From assembly GCA_027604685.1 (NCBI GenBank), contig JADHYX010000399.1:1-13002 (forward strand): a stretch of 13,002 bases of DNA, written 5' to 3'. The stretch is from Lobulomyces angularis (taxonomy: Eukaryota > Chytridiomycota > Chytridiomycetes > Lobulomycetales > Lobulomycetaceae). Under the pieces are notes generated by a model. That model did no database searches. It was not told the origin of the DNA and saw only the letters and a program-made list of their open reading frames with translations. Below are positions 1 to 8,372 of this stretch, one piece after another. The first letter of the stretch is position 1; each line of letters starts with the position of its first letter. The position numbers and the translations under genes were made by a program.

Positions 1-55
1 ATTGGCTGGTGAAGGTCGTCCTGCGAGATTCTAAAGAGCTATTATTCCGATTATT

Positions 56-84
56 CCTGAGTAGTTTTCGCTACTCTTGCCAGG
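56..84 (+). other. Hairpin overlapping a 5' splice site in the leader of the AsnRS gene
   Basis: GAGTAG (59-64) and CTACTC (71-76) form a six-base stem around the loop TTTTCG. CCTG (56-59) can alternatively extend an AGTAG/CTACT stem by pairing with CAGG (81-84) across a five-base bulge. CAGG contains the presumed donor CAG|GT at 83/84, so the outer stem could mask the splice site. All three frames of bases 1-83 are short or closed, so this is read as untranslated leader; it could instead be the 3' end of a gene lying off the window. Confidence 0.35.
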
Positions 85-128
85 TATAATTTTTGTGTAA
101 CATTAAATATTATTTCGTTTTTTGTCAG
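84..128 (+). other. Probable 45-nt intron in the 5' leader of the AsnRS gene
   Basis: The stretch starts GTATAA after CAG and ends TTTTGTCAG. Its size matches the 41-69 nt introns inside the synthetase gene just downstream. Joining 83 to 129 gives no long open frame: the best reading frame stops at the TAG at 156-158. It is therefore taken as a leader intron. A last intron of an upstream protein gene is the alternative. Confidence 0.4.
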
Positions 129-147
129 ACGTTGAAAAACTACGTCC

Positions 148-186
148 ATGCACTATAGAAAAATATTTTATTTAAACCTATATTGA
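148..186 (+). promoter_or_regulatory. Upstream ORF of 12 codons overlapping the AsnRS start (TGATG)
   Basis: ATG at 148 opens a frame encoding MHYRKIFYLNLY and closes at TGA 184-186. The final A of that stop codon is the first base of the synthetase ATG (186-188), giving TGATG. Scanning ribosomes would meet the uORF first, so the main protein would need leaky scanning or reinitiation after termination. No other ATG is seen between 129 and 186. Whether it is translated is unknown. Confidence 0.5.
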
Positions 187-2383
187 TGATCAGAAGCAAT
201 ATAATTTGCAAATCAATCAATTTATTAAGTAAAGGATTTAATCGTTTTCATTCATTAAATTTTTATACAACTTATGTTTGTTACAAAAGTGGGTCAGATG
301 AGGTGGGAAATGGCACAAAAGAACTTCCATTTCTCACCCCTTTGAAAGCATTGGAAGTTGAGAATAATGCTACGAATGATGTAAGAATTAGAAGGGAACT
401 AACTGAAGATTTTGAAGCAATATCGAAATCTTTACTAAAAAAATCAAAGTCATTATTAGAACAAAAAAAAAAAAAAAAAACAAAAAAATTAGAATTAGAT
501 AATCTTAAATTATTGGAGGAAGAAGAAAAATTAAATGCATCAAAAAAAATTGTATTTGTTGAGGATAAAAATTTACCACCAGCACTAACAGTATTTTGAA
601 AACTTCATTCTTTTTTTTTTTTTATTAATCAATATTGGAAAATCTTTATATTTTTTAGATTAAAATTAGACAAATTTTTGAATTTAAGGAAAAACGAATT
701 TCAATTGCAGGATGGGTTCATAGATTAAGATTTCAAGGAAAAGAATTGGCGTTTTTAATTCTTAGGGATGGTACTGGGTATATTCAATGTATTTTAAATG
801 GAAAACTAGTAACAAATTATTCCTATTCTCAAAATGTTAATTTTTTTCATGATTTTTGTTAGTGTCAGAACTATGATGCCTTGACGTTAACGTTAGAGTC
901 TAGTGTGAGAGTCTTTGGCTCAATTAAAACAGTTCCTAGTGGCAAATCCGTATTCGCTTAAATTAGTTAAGCTAATTCCTAATTATATAAATAATTCAGG
1001 CACCTGGTGGCCAAGAATTAATAGTAGATTTTTGGGAATTAATTGGACGGGCGCCGGGTGGGCTTGAAGCAGTAACAAATAAGATAACCGCCGATAATGT
1101 CAATAACGAACACTTATACGATCAGCGGCATCTTATAATAAGGGGGGAGACTTCCAGCAATATTTTAAAACTGAGATCGATAGCAATAAAATCTTTTAGA
1201 GAATTTTTTGAGGAGCGTTTTGTGACAGAAGTTACTCCACCTTTGTTGGTTCAAACACAAGTCGAAGGAGGAGGGACACTATTTACCCTAGACTATTACG
1301 GAAAACCGGTTTATTTCCCATCAATTAAGATGGCATTAAATATTCTTTAAAATTAGGCTTACTTGACCCAATCCTCTCAGTTGTATTTGGAAACTTGTTT
1401 ACCATCATTGGGGGATGTGTTTTGTATTACTGAGTCCTTCAGAGCTGAAAAAAGTTCAACCAGGAGACATTTAAGCGAATTTACTCATTGCGAAGCAGAG
1501 TTTACATTCACTTCATTTGAAAATTTACTCTCCTTTATAGAAGATATGGTATTATAACTTTTTTAATGTTGACTTCATCTAATTGTAATCCTATTTTTTA
1601 AAAAAAGGTAGTTGAAGTATTAAAAAAGATATTTAAGAATCCAATAGGCTGTTCAATTATGAAACAACTCCATCCTGAATTTGTAATACCTCAACAACCA
1701 TTTTTGCGAATGAATTACATCGACGCTATTGAATGGCTAAGCAAAAACAACGTTAAGAAGGAAGATGGAAGCAATTTTCAGTTTGGTGATGATATTCCTG
1801 AAGGGCCAGAGAGGAAAATGACTGATACAATTGGTATTTTGTTGCTATGAAAGAATAATATTAATGTATATTAGGTGTACCAATACTTCTTTGCAGATTC
1901 CCAGCGAAAATTAAGAGCTTCTACATGAAAAAAGATGAAAATAATGTAGCGCTTACAGAAAGTGTAGATTTGTTGATGCCCAACGTTGGTGAAATAATAG
2001 GTGGTAGTATGAGGATATCTGAGTTGGTATTTCATTTTGATTACTGTACTAAATATATTTTAACGTTATAGAGTGAACTTCTGGAAGGTTACCAACGAGA
2101 AGGAATTGACCATTTGCCTTATTACTGGTAATAATCGCCGTGACAAGTTTTTCTTTTTCATTTTATTACTGATTTAAATAAAATTAATTAGGTTCACCGA
2201 TCAAAGAAAATATGGGACTAGTGAACATGGAGGATTCGGGTTAGGAATGGAAAGATTTTTGGCATGGCTAATGAATCGGCAAACAGTGAAAGATGTAAGA
2301 AATTTTTTTTTTATTAATAACATATATTTTTATTATTACAGGTGTGCTTGTATCCAAGATTTGTGAAAAGATGCACCCCATAA
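186..2383 (+). CDS. Asparaginyl-tRNA synthetase, eukaryotic cytosolic type, with an N-terminal extension
   Basis: This class IIb synthetase charges tRNA-Asn with asparagine. Ten exons are supported by homology across each junction: 186-590, 659-808, 863-949, 1000-1308, 1357-1548, 1608-1833, 1875-2026, 2072-2127, 2192-2294 and 2342-2383, giving 573 residues in frame (yeast and human enzymes are about 550). Residues 1-28 are basic and free of acidic residues, like a mitochondrial presequence. The eukaryotic N-terminal block ([14 protein letters not shown]...LKALE) follows, then a charged lysine-rich linker. The OB-fold anticodon domain begins near residue 140 ([13 protein letters not shown]). 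Motif 1 lies near 280-297, motif 2 is FRAE at 345-348, and motif 3 is GFGLGMER at 540-547. The C-terminus [12 protein letters not shown] is the family ending. Apparent stops between 1309 and 1356 fall inside a 48-nt intron, so the gene is intact. ATG 186 is the first in-frame Met; the TTG at 183 is not needed. Confidence 0.95.
463..480 (+). repeat. A18 homopolymer inside the AsnRS coding region
   Basis: Eighteen consecutive A residues encode the end of Gln, five Lys and the start of Thr (QKKKKKT) in the charged linker between the N-terminal block and the OB fold. The frame is open on both sides, so the run length as given is a multiple that keeps the gene in frame. Such runs are prone to polymerase slippage, sequencing error and ribosome stalling. 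Confidence 0.8.
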
Positions 2384-2959
2384 ATATAGTTAAATAAAAT
2401 ATTTTTTTAGAGATTTAAAATTTTAAAATTAAAATAAATTAAAGAAAAAAAAGTAACTTAATTCCTCAAAAAATAAAATAAAACGAACTCTTTTTTATGT
2501 TTTTATTTTATCATTTTTTATTTTTATGAAATAATGAATATAATAATTTGTACCTTGGAGAATTCTGTTTTCGTGTTTATTTTTTTCTAAATCAATTTTA
2601 TTTTATTTTTTTTTCGGTTCATGTAAATTTAAGTTTTAACCAAGCCAATCAAGTCAAATAAAAAAAAAATTAAAAAATTAAAAAAAAAAAAAAAATAATT
2701 TACAAATAATATATTTTTTTTGATTTGAAAATAAAATAAAGTATATTATAAAAAAAAATAGCCTTTTTTTTTTTTTTATTTTAATTTTTTAAACAAAAAG
2801 ATATTATCAAAAAAAAGAAAACAAAAAACAAAAAAAGAAAGAGGATAGCAAATTAATAAGTATTATAAATATTTATATTAAATTAAGTAAAGGTATGATT
2901 ATTCTTTTTTTTTTTTAAACTTGATAATTTTTTTTTTATAGTTAATATTTAAAGTAAAA
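2384..2959. other. AT-rich intergenic stretch: AsnRS 3' end and G-gamma leader
   Basis: No gene is visible. AATAAA at 2393-2398 lies ten bases after the AsnRS stop and could serve in polyadenylation, although AATAAA is common by chance in DNA this AT-rich. The rest is A and T homopolymers with a few mixed blocks (2550-2650). The last part contains the probable leader intron of the G-gamma gene. Confidence 0.6.
2893..2941 (+). other. Probable intron in the 5' leader of the G-gamma gene
   Basis: AAG|GTATGA opens the stretch and a T-rich tract ending TTTTTTATAG closes it, 18 bases before the ATG. The 49-nt length and signals match the coding introns in this window. Splicing would join AAATTAAGTAAAG to TTAATATTTAAAG directly upstream of the start codon. 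Confidence 0.45.
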
Positions 2960-3350
2960 ATGTCAGAATTAAAACTACAGAAATTGCTTCAACTTAATGA
3001 AAGATTGAAGCAGGAGGAAGAACTACCTAGAATAAAAGTTAGTGAAACTTCAAAAGTGTAAGTAAAAAAAAAAAAAAAAAAATCAGAACAAAAAAAAAAA
3101 TTGATTTTTTTTATAAAAATTAATTGCAACTCTATTTTTTTTTTTTTTGGCAAATTTTGAAATATGGAAATATTTAAAATCTAAATTTTTAAAAAACATC
3201 TTTTTCTTATAAATAATAACACTTTTTTTTTGTAGACTTTCAACATTCGTAACTTCCACACCAGATCCATTAACCCAACCAACGCGTCCAGAATTTGGTG
3301 ATAATCCATTCATTAAGAAGCAAGGCGGAAAAGGTTGCGTTGTAGTCTAA
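2960..3350 (+). CDS. Heterotrimeric G-protein gamma subunit
   Basis: Two exons, 2960-3057 and 3236-3350, joined by a 178-nt intron (GTAAGT...TTTTGTAG), give 70 residues. The protein has the G-gamma layout. An N-terminal amphipathic helix that pairs with G-beta (LKLQKLLQLNERLKQEEEL) comes first, then a second helix, then the family's TPDPL motif (STPDPLTQPT, about residues 42-51). Next come NPF (about 59-61) and a basic tail ending GKGCVVV. The last four residues form a CaaX box, so the cysteine should be prenylated and anchor the beta-gamma dimer to the plasma membrane, where it signals with G-alpha downstream of GPCRs. Only one cysteine sits at the tail; several fungal gammas carry a second one for palmitoylation. 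The length resembles animal gammas more than the longer yeast Ste18. The convergent Uds1 gene lies 397 bases away. Confidence 0.87.
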
Positions 3351-3747
3351 TAAGAAAAATCAAAATATACTCCTGGATTTTTCTAAAGCAACTTTTTCAA
3401 AATTTTTTTTTTTTAATTATTGATATGAATTAATTTGTTTTTTTTTTCCTTTTTTTTATTTGATATACGAATTTGCTTTTTTTTCTTTTAAAAAATATTT
3501 TATTATTATTATTTTTTTTTTAAAAAATACCATTAATAATTTAGAAAGATATTAAAAATTAAAAAAAATAAAAAATAACAATATTATTAATTTATACCAT
3601 TTTTTTTTATTAAAAAATTATGTTAAAAAAATTTAAAATTTAATAAAAAAATTTATCTAATGAAAAAAAAAAAATTAAATAATTAATTTATATATAAAAA
3701 AAAATAAAAAAAGAAGAAAATCTATAAAAGTCATAAAAAATTTTTGT
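3351..3747. other. Convergent intergenic region between G-gamma and the Uds1 gene
   Basis: Almost only A and T. It must hold the 3' ends of both convergent transcripts, and AATAAA-like strings occur on both strands, but none can be singled out. No ORF, RNA gene or organised repeat was seen. Confidence 0.6.
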
Positions 3748-6700
3748 TTAATTTTTAGCTTCCATATGTTCTTTTTCCTTTAAATTATCACTACTAGCTG
3801 TATTTGAAAACATACCCCAGCTAAAAAGAAAAAAAAAATTGAATAACAAAGAAAATTAATTTTTTTTTTACCCCCATCCATTTTTCTTAGAGGAATTAAC
3901 ATTTTCATTTGAAGTAATTGAACTAGCTTCACCTCCACTGTTGTTAGTAAACTTTCTTATGTCATTCTTTAAACTAGATATTGTCTCTTCATATTTTTCA
4001 TGTTCATTGGAAAGTTCCTGTAAACTTTTTGTCAATCTTGAATTTGAAAAATTAGTAAAAAAAAAAGAAAATTTTTTTTTTTTTTTACCTATCAAGTTCA
4101 CCCTTTAAGGTGCTGACTTCTAGTTGTAAAACTTCAACATGATGTTCTTCGTTATCTTTGCCTTCCATAAGTTCGACTTTTTCAGTTTTCAGTTTAACAA
4201 TAGTCATTTGCATTTTTTCAATTTCTGCAAGCAAAACTTTTTCTACTTCCATGTCAGCTTCCTTGATACTAATTTTTGAAGCGCGGATGGTGTTTCTTAC
4301 TGAAGTAGTTGACATTTCTTCAAGTTGCTTGGAAGCTTTTTCTAGCTCAACTTCCAGTTCTTTTTTTCTCGCAGTAAGAGTTTTAATCTCGCTTAGTTGA
4401 TTTTCACTTTTAATATTTAATTGTTTTAAGTTAACTTCTATCTTTTCAATTTTTTGTGTCAACTCGTCTTTTTCTTTGGATATCTGTTCTTTTTCTTTTT
4501 TTAATTTATTTATCTGTTCTTCATTTTTTAATAATTTCTTTTTTAAACTTTCAGTTTCAGCCTCTGAAATCTGGTTTAATGCTTCCATTTGTGACTTACT
4601 GTCCTTTTGCATTTCCTCGACACGTTTTTCCAATTCGGTATTTAATTTAAGTTTTTCCTGTTCAAAATCGCCTCTTAACTTTATTAAATCTGATTGATGT
4701 GAAGCTTCTAGAGCATTAAGTTCAATTTTTTTCTGTTCCACCACCGCTTGAAATTCTCTATCGTTTTCATCTTGGATCGCTATTGCTGCCTGAATTTCTT
4801 GATTTGCTTTGTTTAGGTCATCTTGAAGATTCATATTAAAAGCCTTTTCCTCCTTAAGTTCTGCTTCTAAAGAAAGGTTCACTTCTCTTATTCTTTCTTG
4901 TTCCTTTAGTTGATCATCCAGGTCATTCAATTCTAATATTAAGTCTTCTTTTTCTTTCATCAAATTTCTACAAAGAGAAATAAACCTTTCAGATTTGAAT
5001 GCTTCTTTGCGGGAAGAGTTAGCGAGCTCTTGCTGAAGCTGTGATAAGTTATTAAACTCTAACTGAAAGCTTTCCACTTTTTGCTTTAAATCAGCAACGC
5101 TCTCAGAGCTAGTTGTGGTAGTATTGGTAGTGTTGCTTCGGGAGCGTGTCATCGGGACTTTTTTTGTTCTGGAAAATGCAGATCTGCCATCAGCTTCATC
5201 CTCTGTGTCAGTTTCTGACTCTGGTTCAGGTTGTTTGTTTGAAAGAGTATCATTACTGCCGCTGTCTAATCTTAACTGTAGGCTTTTCACTTTTTCTGCC
5301 TCCGATTGTAGCTGTATTTTTAATCTTTCCCTCTCAATTACTGCATCCTTAAGTTGCTTGCCAAGTTCAAGTCTAACAGACTCGACATCTTCGTTAGAGC
5401 TTTTTGTAGGGGCGCTATTTAATTGGGCTTCCAACTCCGCTATTCTTTTTTTGTAAAACGTATTATTTCCAGAATCTAAAAAAAAAAAAAAATAAATGTT
5501 ACTGAGGAGAGTATGCTAAAATTGCTTTTTTCTTACCTTGCATATCTAATCTGTTATTAACCATCTCCAATTCACTTTGCAACATAGCTATTTGGCGATC
5601 TTTGTTAAGTACTGCACTTTCCGAATCATCAATTGTAGACTGAAGTTGAAATGATTTTTCCTTTTCTGCGTTAAAATCTTCCTTGACCTGGTTTAATTCT
5701 GACTTCATTTGTGCCAAGTCCAGTTTTAATCTATTATGCTCTGCTAGTGTAGGGTCACTTTGTTTTGACTTTCTGAGACTTAAAAGTTCAATAAATAATT
5801 AAAAAAATAAATAAATAAAAAAATTCAAAAATTTTTTTTTTTTTTTGTTTATACTCTTGTTTGGATTTTGACTCTGCGTTAAGCTTTTTTTGATATGTCA
5901 ATTCCTCTTCCAACTTATCTAATTTTCCTAAAGAAGACCTTAACACGTTAATTGTCTTTTCTTGTTCGGTAATTTTGGATTCCGCAGAAATTAGCTTATT
6001 TTGAGTTAAGGTTAAAGTAGATTTATCATTTGGAAGAAAAGAATTTTTTAACTGCTCCTTCATAGAAATAACTTCGTGCTTCAAAACGGCAGCTGTATGT
6101 TGCAGAATTGTTCGTTCTAAAGATAAAACATTCGATGCTGATTCCATCAGCTGGGAAGCGATTGCATCAATTCTTTGATTTGCTGCATTAATTTCATTTA
6201 AGGATTTTAGTTGATTATTAGAGGTATCAAGTTTATGTAAATTTAAAGTCATTTCTTTTACTCTCTCCTCTGATACCAACTTTCCATAAAAACTAGCGGA
6301 ATTTTTTATTGCCTTTTCCAAGTCCCCTTTTAATAATAAAATTTTTTCTGAATCTCTCATTTTGAAATTTGATACATCCAGTAGTGCTTCTTCAACCATT
6401 AACTCTATTAGTCCTAAAAAAACATTATTACTTAGTGTTGAACAATTTTTTTTTTATTTAAATACTGGAATCAAAATTGTCAGAGGCTGAAGTGGAGTTA
6501 GAAATGGAGGAAAACTTTCGAGACCTTTTATCATTAGAATCTATTTTTTCTCTTTTGTCACCAGCTTTTTGTTGAATCGTCTCCACCAAAATTTTGACAG
6601 AGTCTAAGTATGAAACAGGTATATTATTATTTTCATTGTTACTTCTATTCAAAGTTGTTGCATTGCTATTAACGGTTCTAACGGAAGTTCTGCCATTAAT

Positions 6701-7007
6701 TGAATTTGCTGTGGTAGAAGATTTCCTCTCAGAAATTGGAGGAGTGGTATTTGAAGCTTTTCTTTCGGAAAAAGGTGTTTGATTTGAAGATTTTCTATCA
6801 AAAGTTCTTCGAGAACTTTCACCTCTTTTTGGTATTTCAGGAATATTGTTTTCAGGTTCAGCATCATTCTCGAAATTAAAATCATTTAAGTCTTGTAATA
6901 AAGAAGACATTCTGCTGCCTAAGAAAAAAAAAAAAAAATTAAGTATAGATTTAAAATCAATTTTTAAAGGGAAGAATATGATGAAGACCTTTTGGTTTAG
7001 TTGCCAT
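3748..7007 (-). CDS. Uds1-domain (up-regulated during septation) coiled-coil protein
   Basis: Seven exons on the minus strand fit in frame: 7007-6989, 6918-6466, 6413-5855, 5778-5537, 5475-4089, 4036-3872 and 3820-3748, about 965 residues. Residues 10-158 are Ser/Thr/Asn-rich, with 11-12-residue repeats around RKSS, RKAS and RKSS. A Uds1-like domain follows from about 159 (LIELMVEEALLD...) to about 300, including the helix with LERTILQHTAAVLKHEV. From there to about 910 the protein is mostly heptad-rich coiled coil. An acidic then basic, Ser/Thr-rich linker at about 495-550 (PESETDTEDEADG, then TKKVPMTRSRS) interrupts it. The C-terminus ends in a glycine/tryptophan patch (NGWGWGMF). Known members are fungal and linked to septation or polarised growth; a scaffolding role is inference. 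The first 19-base exon rests on a weak donor (GTCTTC); translation may instead start at ATG 6910-6908. Confidence 0.8.
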
Positions 7008-7099
7008 GGTTAGTTTGATTCAATTAGACCAAAAAAACCTATGAATATTTTTAGAATTTTATTTTATTTTATGAGTGAGGCTTTTAAAAACCGTAACAA

Positions 7100-7141
7100 G
7101 CATTTGAATGGGAATAAATACAGCATAAATGCATTTGAATG
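7100..7141 (+). repeat. 11-bp direct repeat
   Basis: GCATTTGAATG occurs at 7100-7110 and again at 7131-7141, a 31-bp period. The sequence between is unrelated. It lies about 100 bp upstream of the Uds1 start (minus strand) and could be a paired protein-binding site or chance. Confidence 0.5.
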
Positions 7142-7197
7142 ATTTTATGTAGATATTTTAAGTAGTAGGTTTTTATTGTGCAATGAATAGGTTATTA

Positions 7198-7347
7198 GCA
7201 AATGAAATAGCTTAATAATAATCAATAAAAATAGTGAACTGCTGAATGAAATTCAAGTTCAATAACAAGTAAGTGGTAATTGCAAATGAATAACTTAATA
7301 ATTTCAACAAAAGTGAGGTAATTAGGTTCAGAGAATAAGTTAATAAT
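7198..7347 (+). repeat. Degenerate 21-22 bp direct repeat, two good copies and one partial
   Basis: GCAAATGAAATAGCTTAATA at the start of 7198-7219 recurs as GCAAATGAATAACTTAATA at the start of 7282-7302, with one base missing and a few substitutions. A shortened third copy, GAGAATAAGTTAATAAT, is at 7331-7347. Spacing is uneven (84 and about 49 bp). Confidence 0.45.
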
Positions 7348-7646
7348 TTTAAAGAAGTTAAGTTTAAATAAAAGTGAATTAAACAGTGATGAAGGATTTG
7401 TCTATTTAACTCAAGGAACTATGCAACTATGGATTTTTGCTGCAATTTGAACAATTAATGTATACTGAGTAAAAGAAGCAACACACATCAAGTTAAAACA
7501 CTTATTTTTCCAGTACATCAAATGATTAGTTAAACAGGCTGCGTCTTCTTCATCATAAGTTAGAAAGTGAATAATAGTTTGGAGTAAGTGAATTCTTAAT
7601 AGAGATTTCAATCCTTCTTTCAATCTTTGCGCAAATCTGAAGTTCT

Positions 7647-7707
7647 ACTTGCCTGTAAGTTAAAATTGGCAAATTTTGATGCATTTACTTGCCATTCTTA
7701 AAATTGG
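7647..7707 (+). repeat. Direct repeat ACTTGCC...TTAAAATTGG
   Basis: ACTTGCC followed by TTAAAATTGG is found at 7647-7669 and 7687-7707, with different 6- and 4-base spacers. The period is about 40 bp. A further ACTTGCC at 7754-7760 stands alone. Confidence 0.5.
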
Positions 7708-7740
7708 ACCAATCGCCATGTCAATGAATAACAGTGAACG

Positions 7741-7793
7741 GCAGTGAATGACAACTTGCCATAGATACTGTACAATCAATTCTTATTCACTGC
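7741..7793. repeat. 9-bp perfect inverted repeat
   Basis: GCAGTGAAT at 7741-7749 is the exact reverse complement of ATTCACTGC at 7785-7793, separated by 35 bases. Related GTGAA words are frequent just upstream. It might be the ends of a very small or decayed mobile element, or a long-loop hairpin. Confidence 0.45.
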
Positions 7794-7879
7794 AATTCGT
7801 CAAACATAAAAGCAGTTCTCATTTTTGCTGCTCCCCCCATTAAACTATAATTATTACCATACCCACTTCCCCAATATAA

Positions 7880-7960
7880 ACTCTAAATATTATTAATAAC
7901 TTTACCTCTTATTATTATTAATATCACTTTAACTCTGATTATTATTACTGCAACTCTAAT
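7880..7960 (+). repeat. Four-copy degenerate tandem repeat, period about 21-27 bp
   Basis: Units begin with ACTCT or CCTCT at 7880, 7905, 7932 and 7953. Each runs into ATTATTATTA-like sequence, often closed by ACTTTA. Copies differ in length and in several bases. The last copy leads directly to the TATAAAAG box-like motif at 7969. Confidence 0.45.
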
Positions 7961-7968
7961 TCATCACT

Positions 7969-7992
7969 ATAAAAGTGCCGGGACTCACTTTT
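7969..7992 (+). promoter_or_regulatory. TATA-like box merged with a 7-bp hairpin
   Basis: TATAAAAG at 7969-7976 is a good TATA match. Its AAAAGTG (7971-7977) pairs with CACTTTT (7986-7992) around the GC-rich loop CCGGGACT. No transcript start can be placed, and the nearest exon-like sequence ends at 8345, so the role is unknown. Confidence 0.3.
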
Positions 7993-8162
7993 GCTAACAG
8001 CTTTCGTTAAAAAATTGAATTAGTTGAAGCATGGGACTTAGTATTAAAAAAAAAATACTATATACTTTAATTAGATCATCACTCAGATTTTTCAACACAA
8101 ATTTTTTCAATTATCCTTAGCTCCTAAAACTATTTGAATTCAATTGACTATAACCATCCCTG

Positions 8163-8191
8163 CGCCGCACGTGGCGCTTTCTTATAAAGAA
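8163..8191 (+). promoter_or_regulatory. Candidate promoter of the snoRNA host: E-box, GC hairpin and TATA-like motif
   Basis: GCGCC (8163-8167 region) and GGCGC flank a CACGTG E-box at 8168-8173, which is the palindromic site bound by bHLH factors. TATAAAG follows within about 15 bases, inside a short TTTCTT/AAGAAA palindrome. This is the only GC-rich island in the neighbourhood and lies about 170 bases upstream of the first recognised donor at 8346. Assignment to the snoRNA host is inferred from position. Confidence 0.4.
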
Positions 8192-8372
8192 AAAAAAAAA
8201 AAAAAAAGGAAAAATAAAAAAAAACTAATTAAAAAATAATGCATTTTCATTTCTTGTTCTTTCACTTGATTCCAGTTTATTTTTGAGCTTAACCATCTTA
8301 ATTAGTCATTCAATGACAATAAGAATGAGACATTTAAAATTCTTGGTATGTAACTTTTTAACACATTAAAGT

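Larger units (their letters stand above)
7008..8160. other. Gene-poor region with degenerate repeats
   Basis: No gene can be supported. The stretch 7100-7400 is rich in GTGAAT/AATGAAT-like words. A minus-strand open frame at 7411-7623 (about 70 codons, extendable to about 7645) resembles no family I know and lacks a good start. Base composition becomes less AT-extreme between 7620 and 8010 and contains repeats listed separately. This could be worn transposon sequence, but no transposase, LTR or target-site duplication was found. Confidence 0.5.

Noticed and set aside
1..83. 3' end of an upstream protein (frames reading LAGEGRPARF or WLVKVVLRDSKELL)
   Set aside because: Both frames are short and match nothing I recognise; a leader exon of the synthetase gene explains the splice signals equally well.
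1309..1356. In-frame stops in the AsnRS frame that looked like a pseudogene break
   Set aside because: The stretch is a 48-nt GT-AG intron; removing it restores [13 protein letters not shown], the conserved family sequence.
3083..3313. Minus-strand ORF of 76 codons
   Set aside because: Antisense to the G-gamma intron and second exon; half of it is encoded by homopolymers.
4158..5456. Several plus-strand ORFs (up to 113 codons) with Ser/Phe/Leu-rich products
   Set aside because: They are antisense shadows of the Glu/Lys/Leu-rich coiled-coil gene on the minus strand.
7386..7467. Possible C/D snoRNA: GTGATGA at 7387 and CTGA at 7464
   Set aside because: No terminal stem and no GC-containing antisense to rRNA; the spacing alone is expected by chance.
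7411..7623. Minus-strand ORF of about 70 codons
   Set aside because: No recognised domain, no ATG start with a plausible context, no splice partner found, and it lies in repeat-rich sequence.
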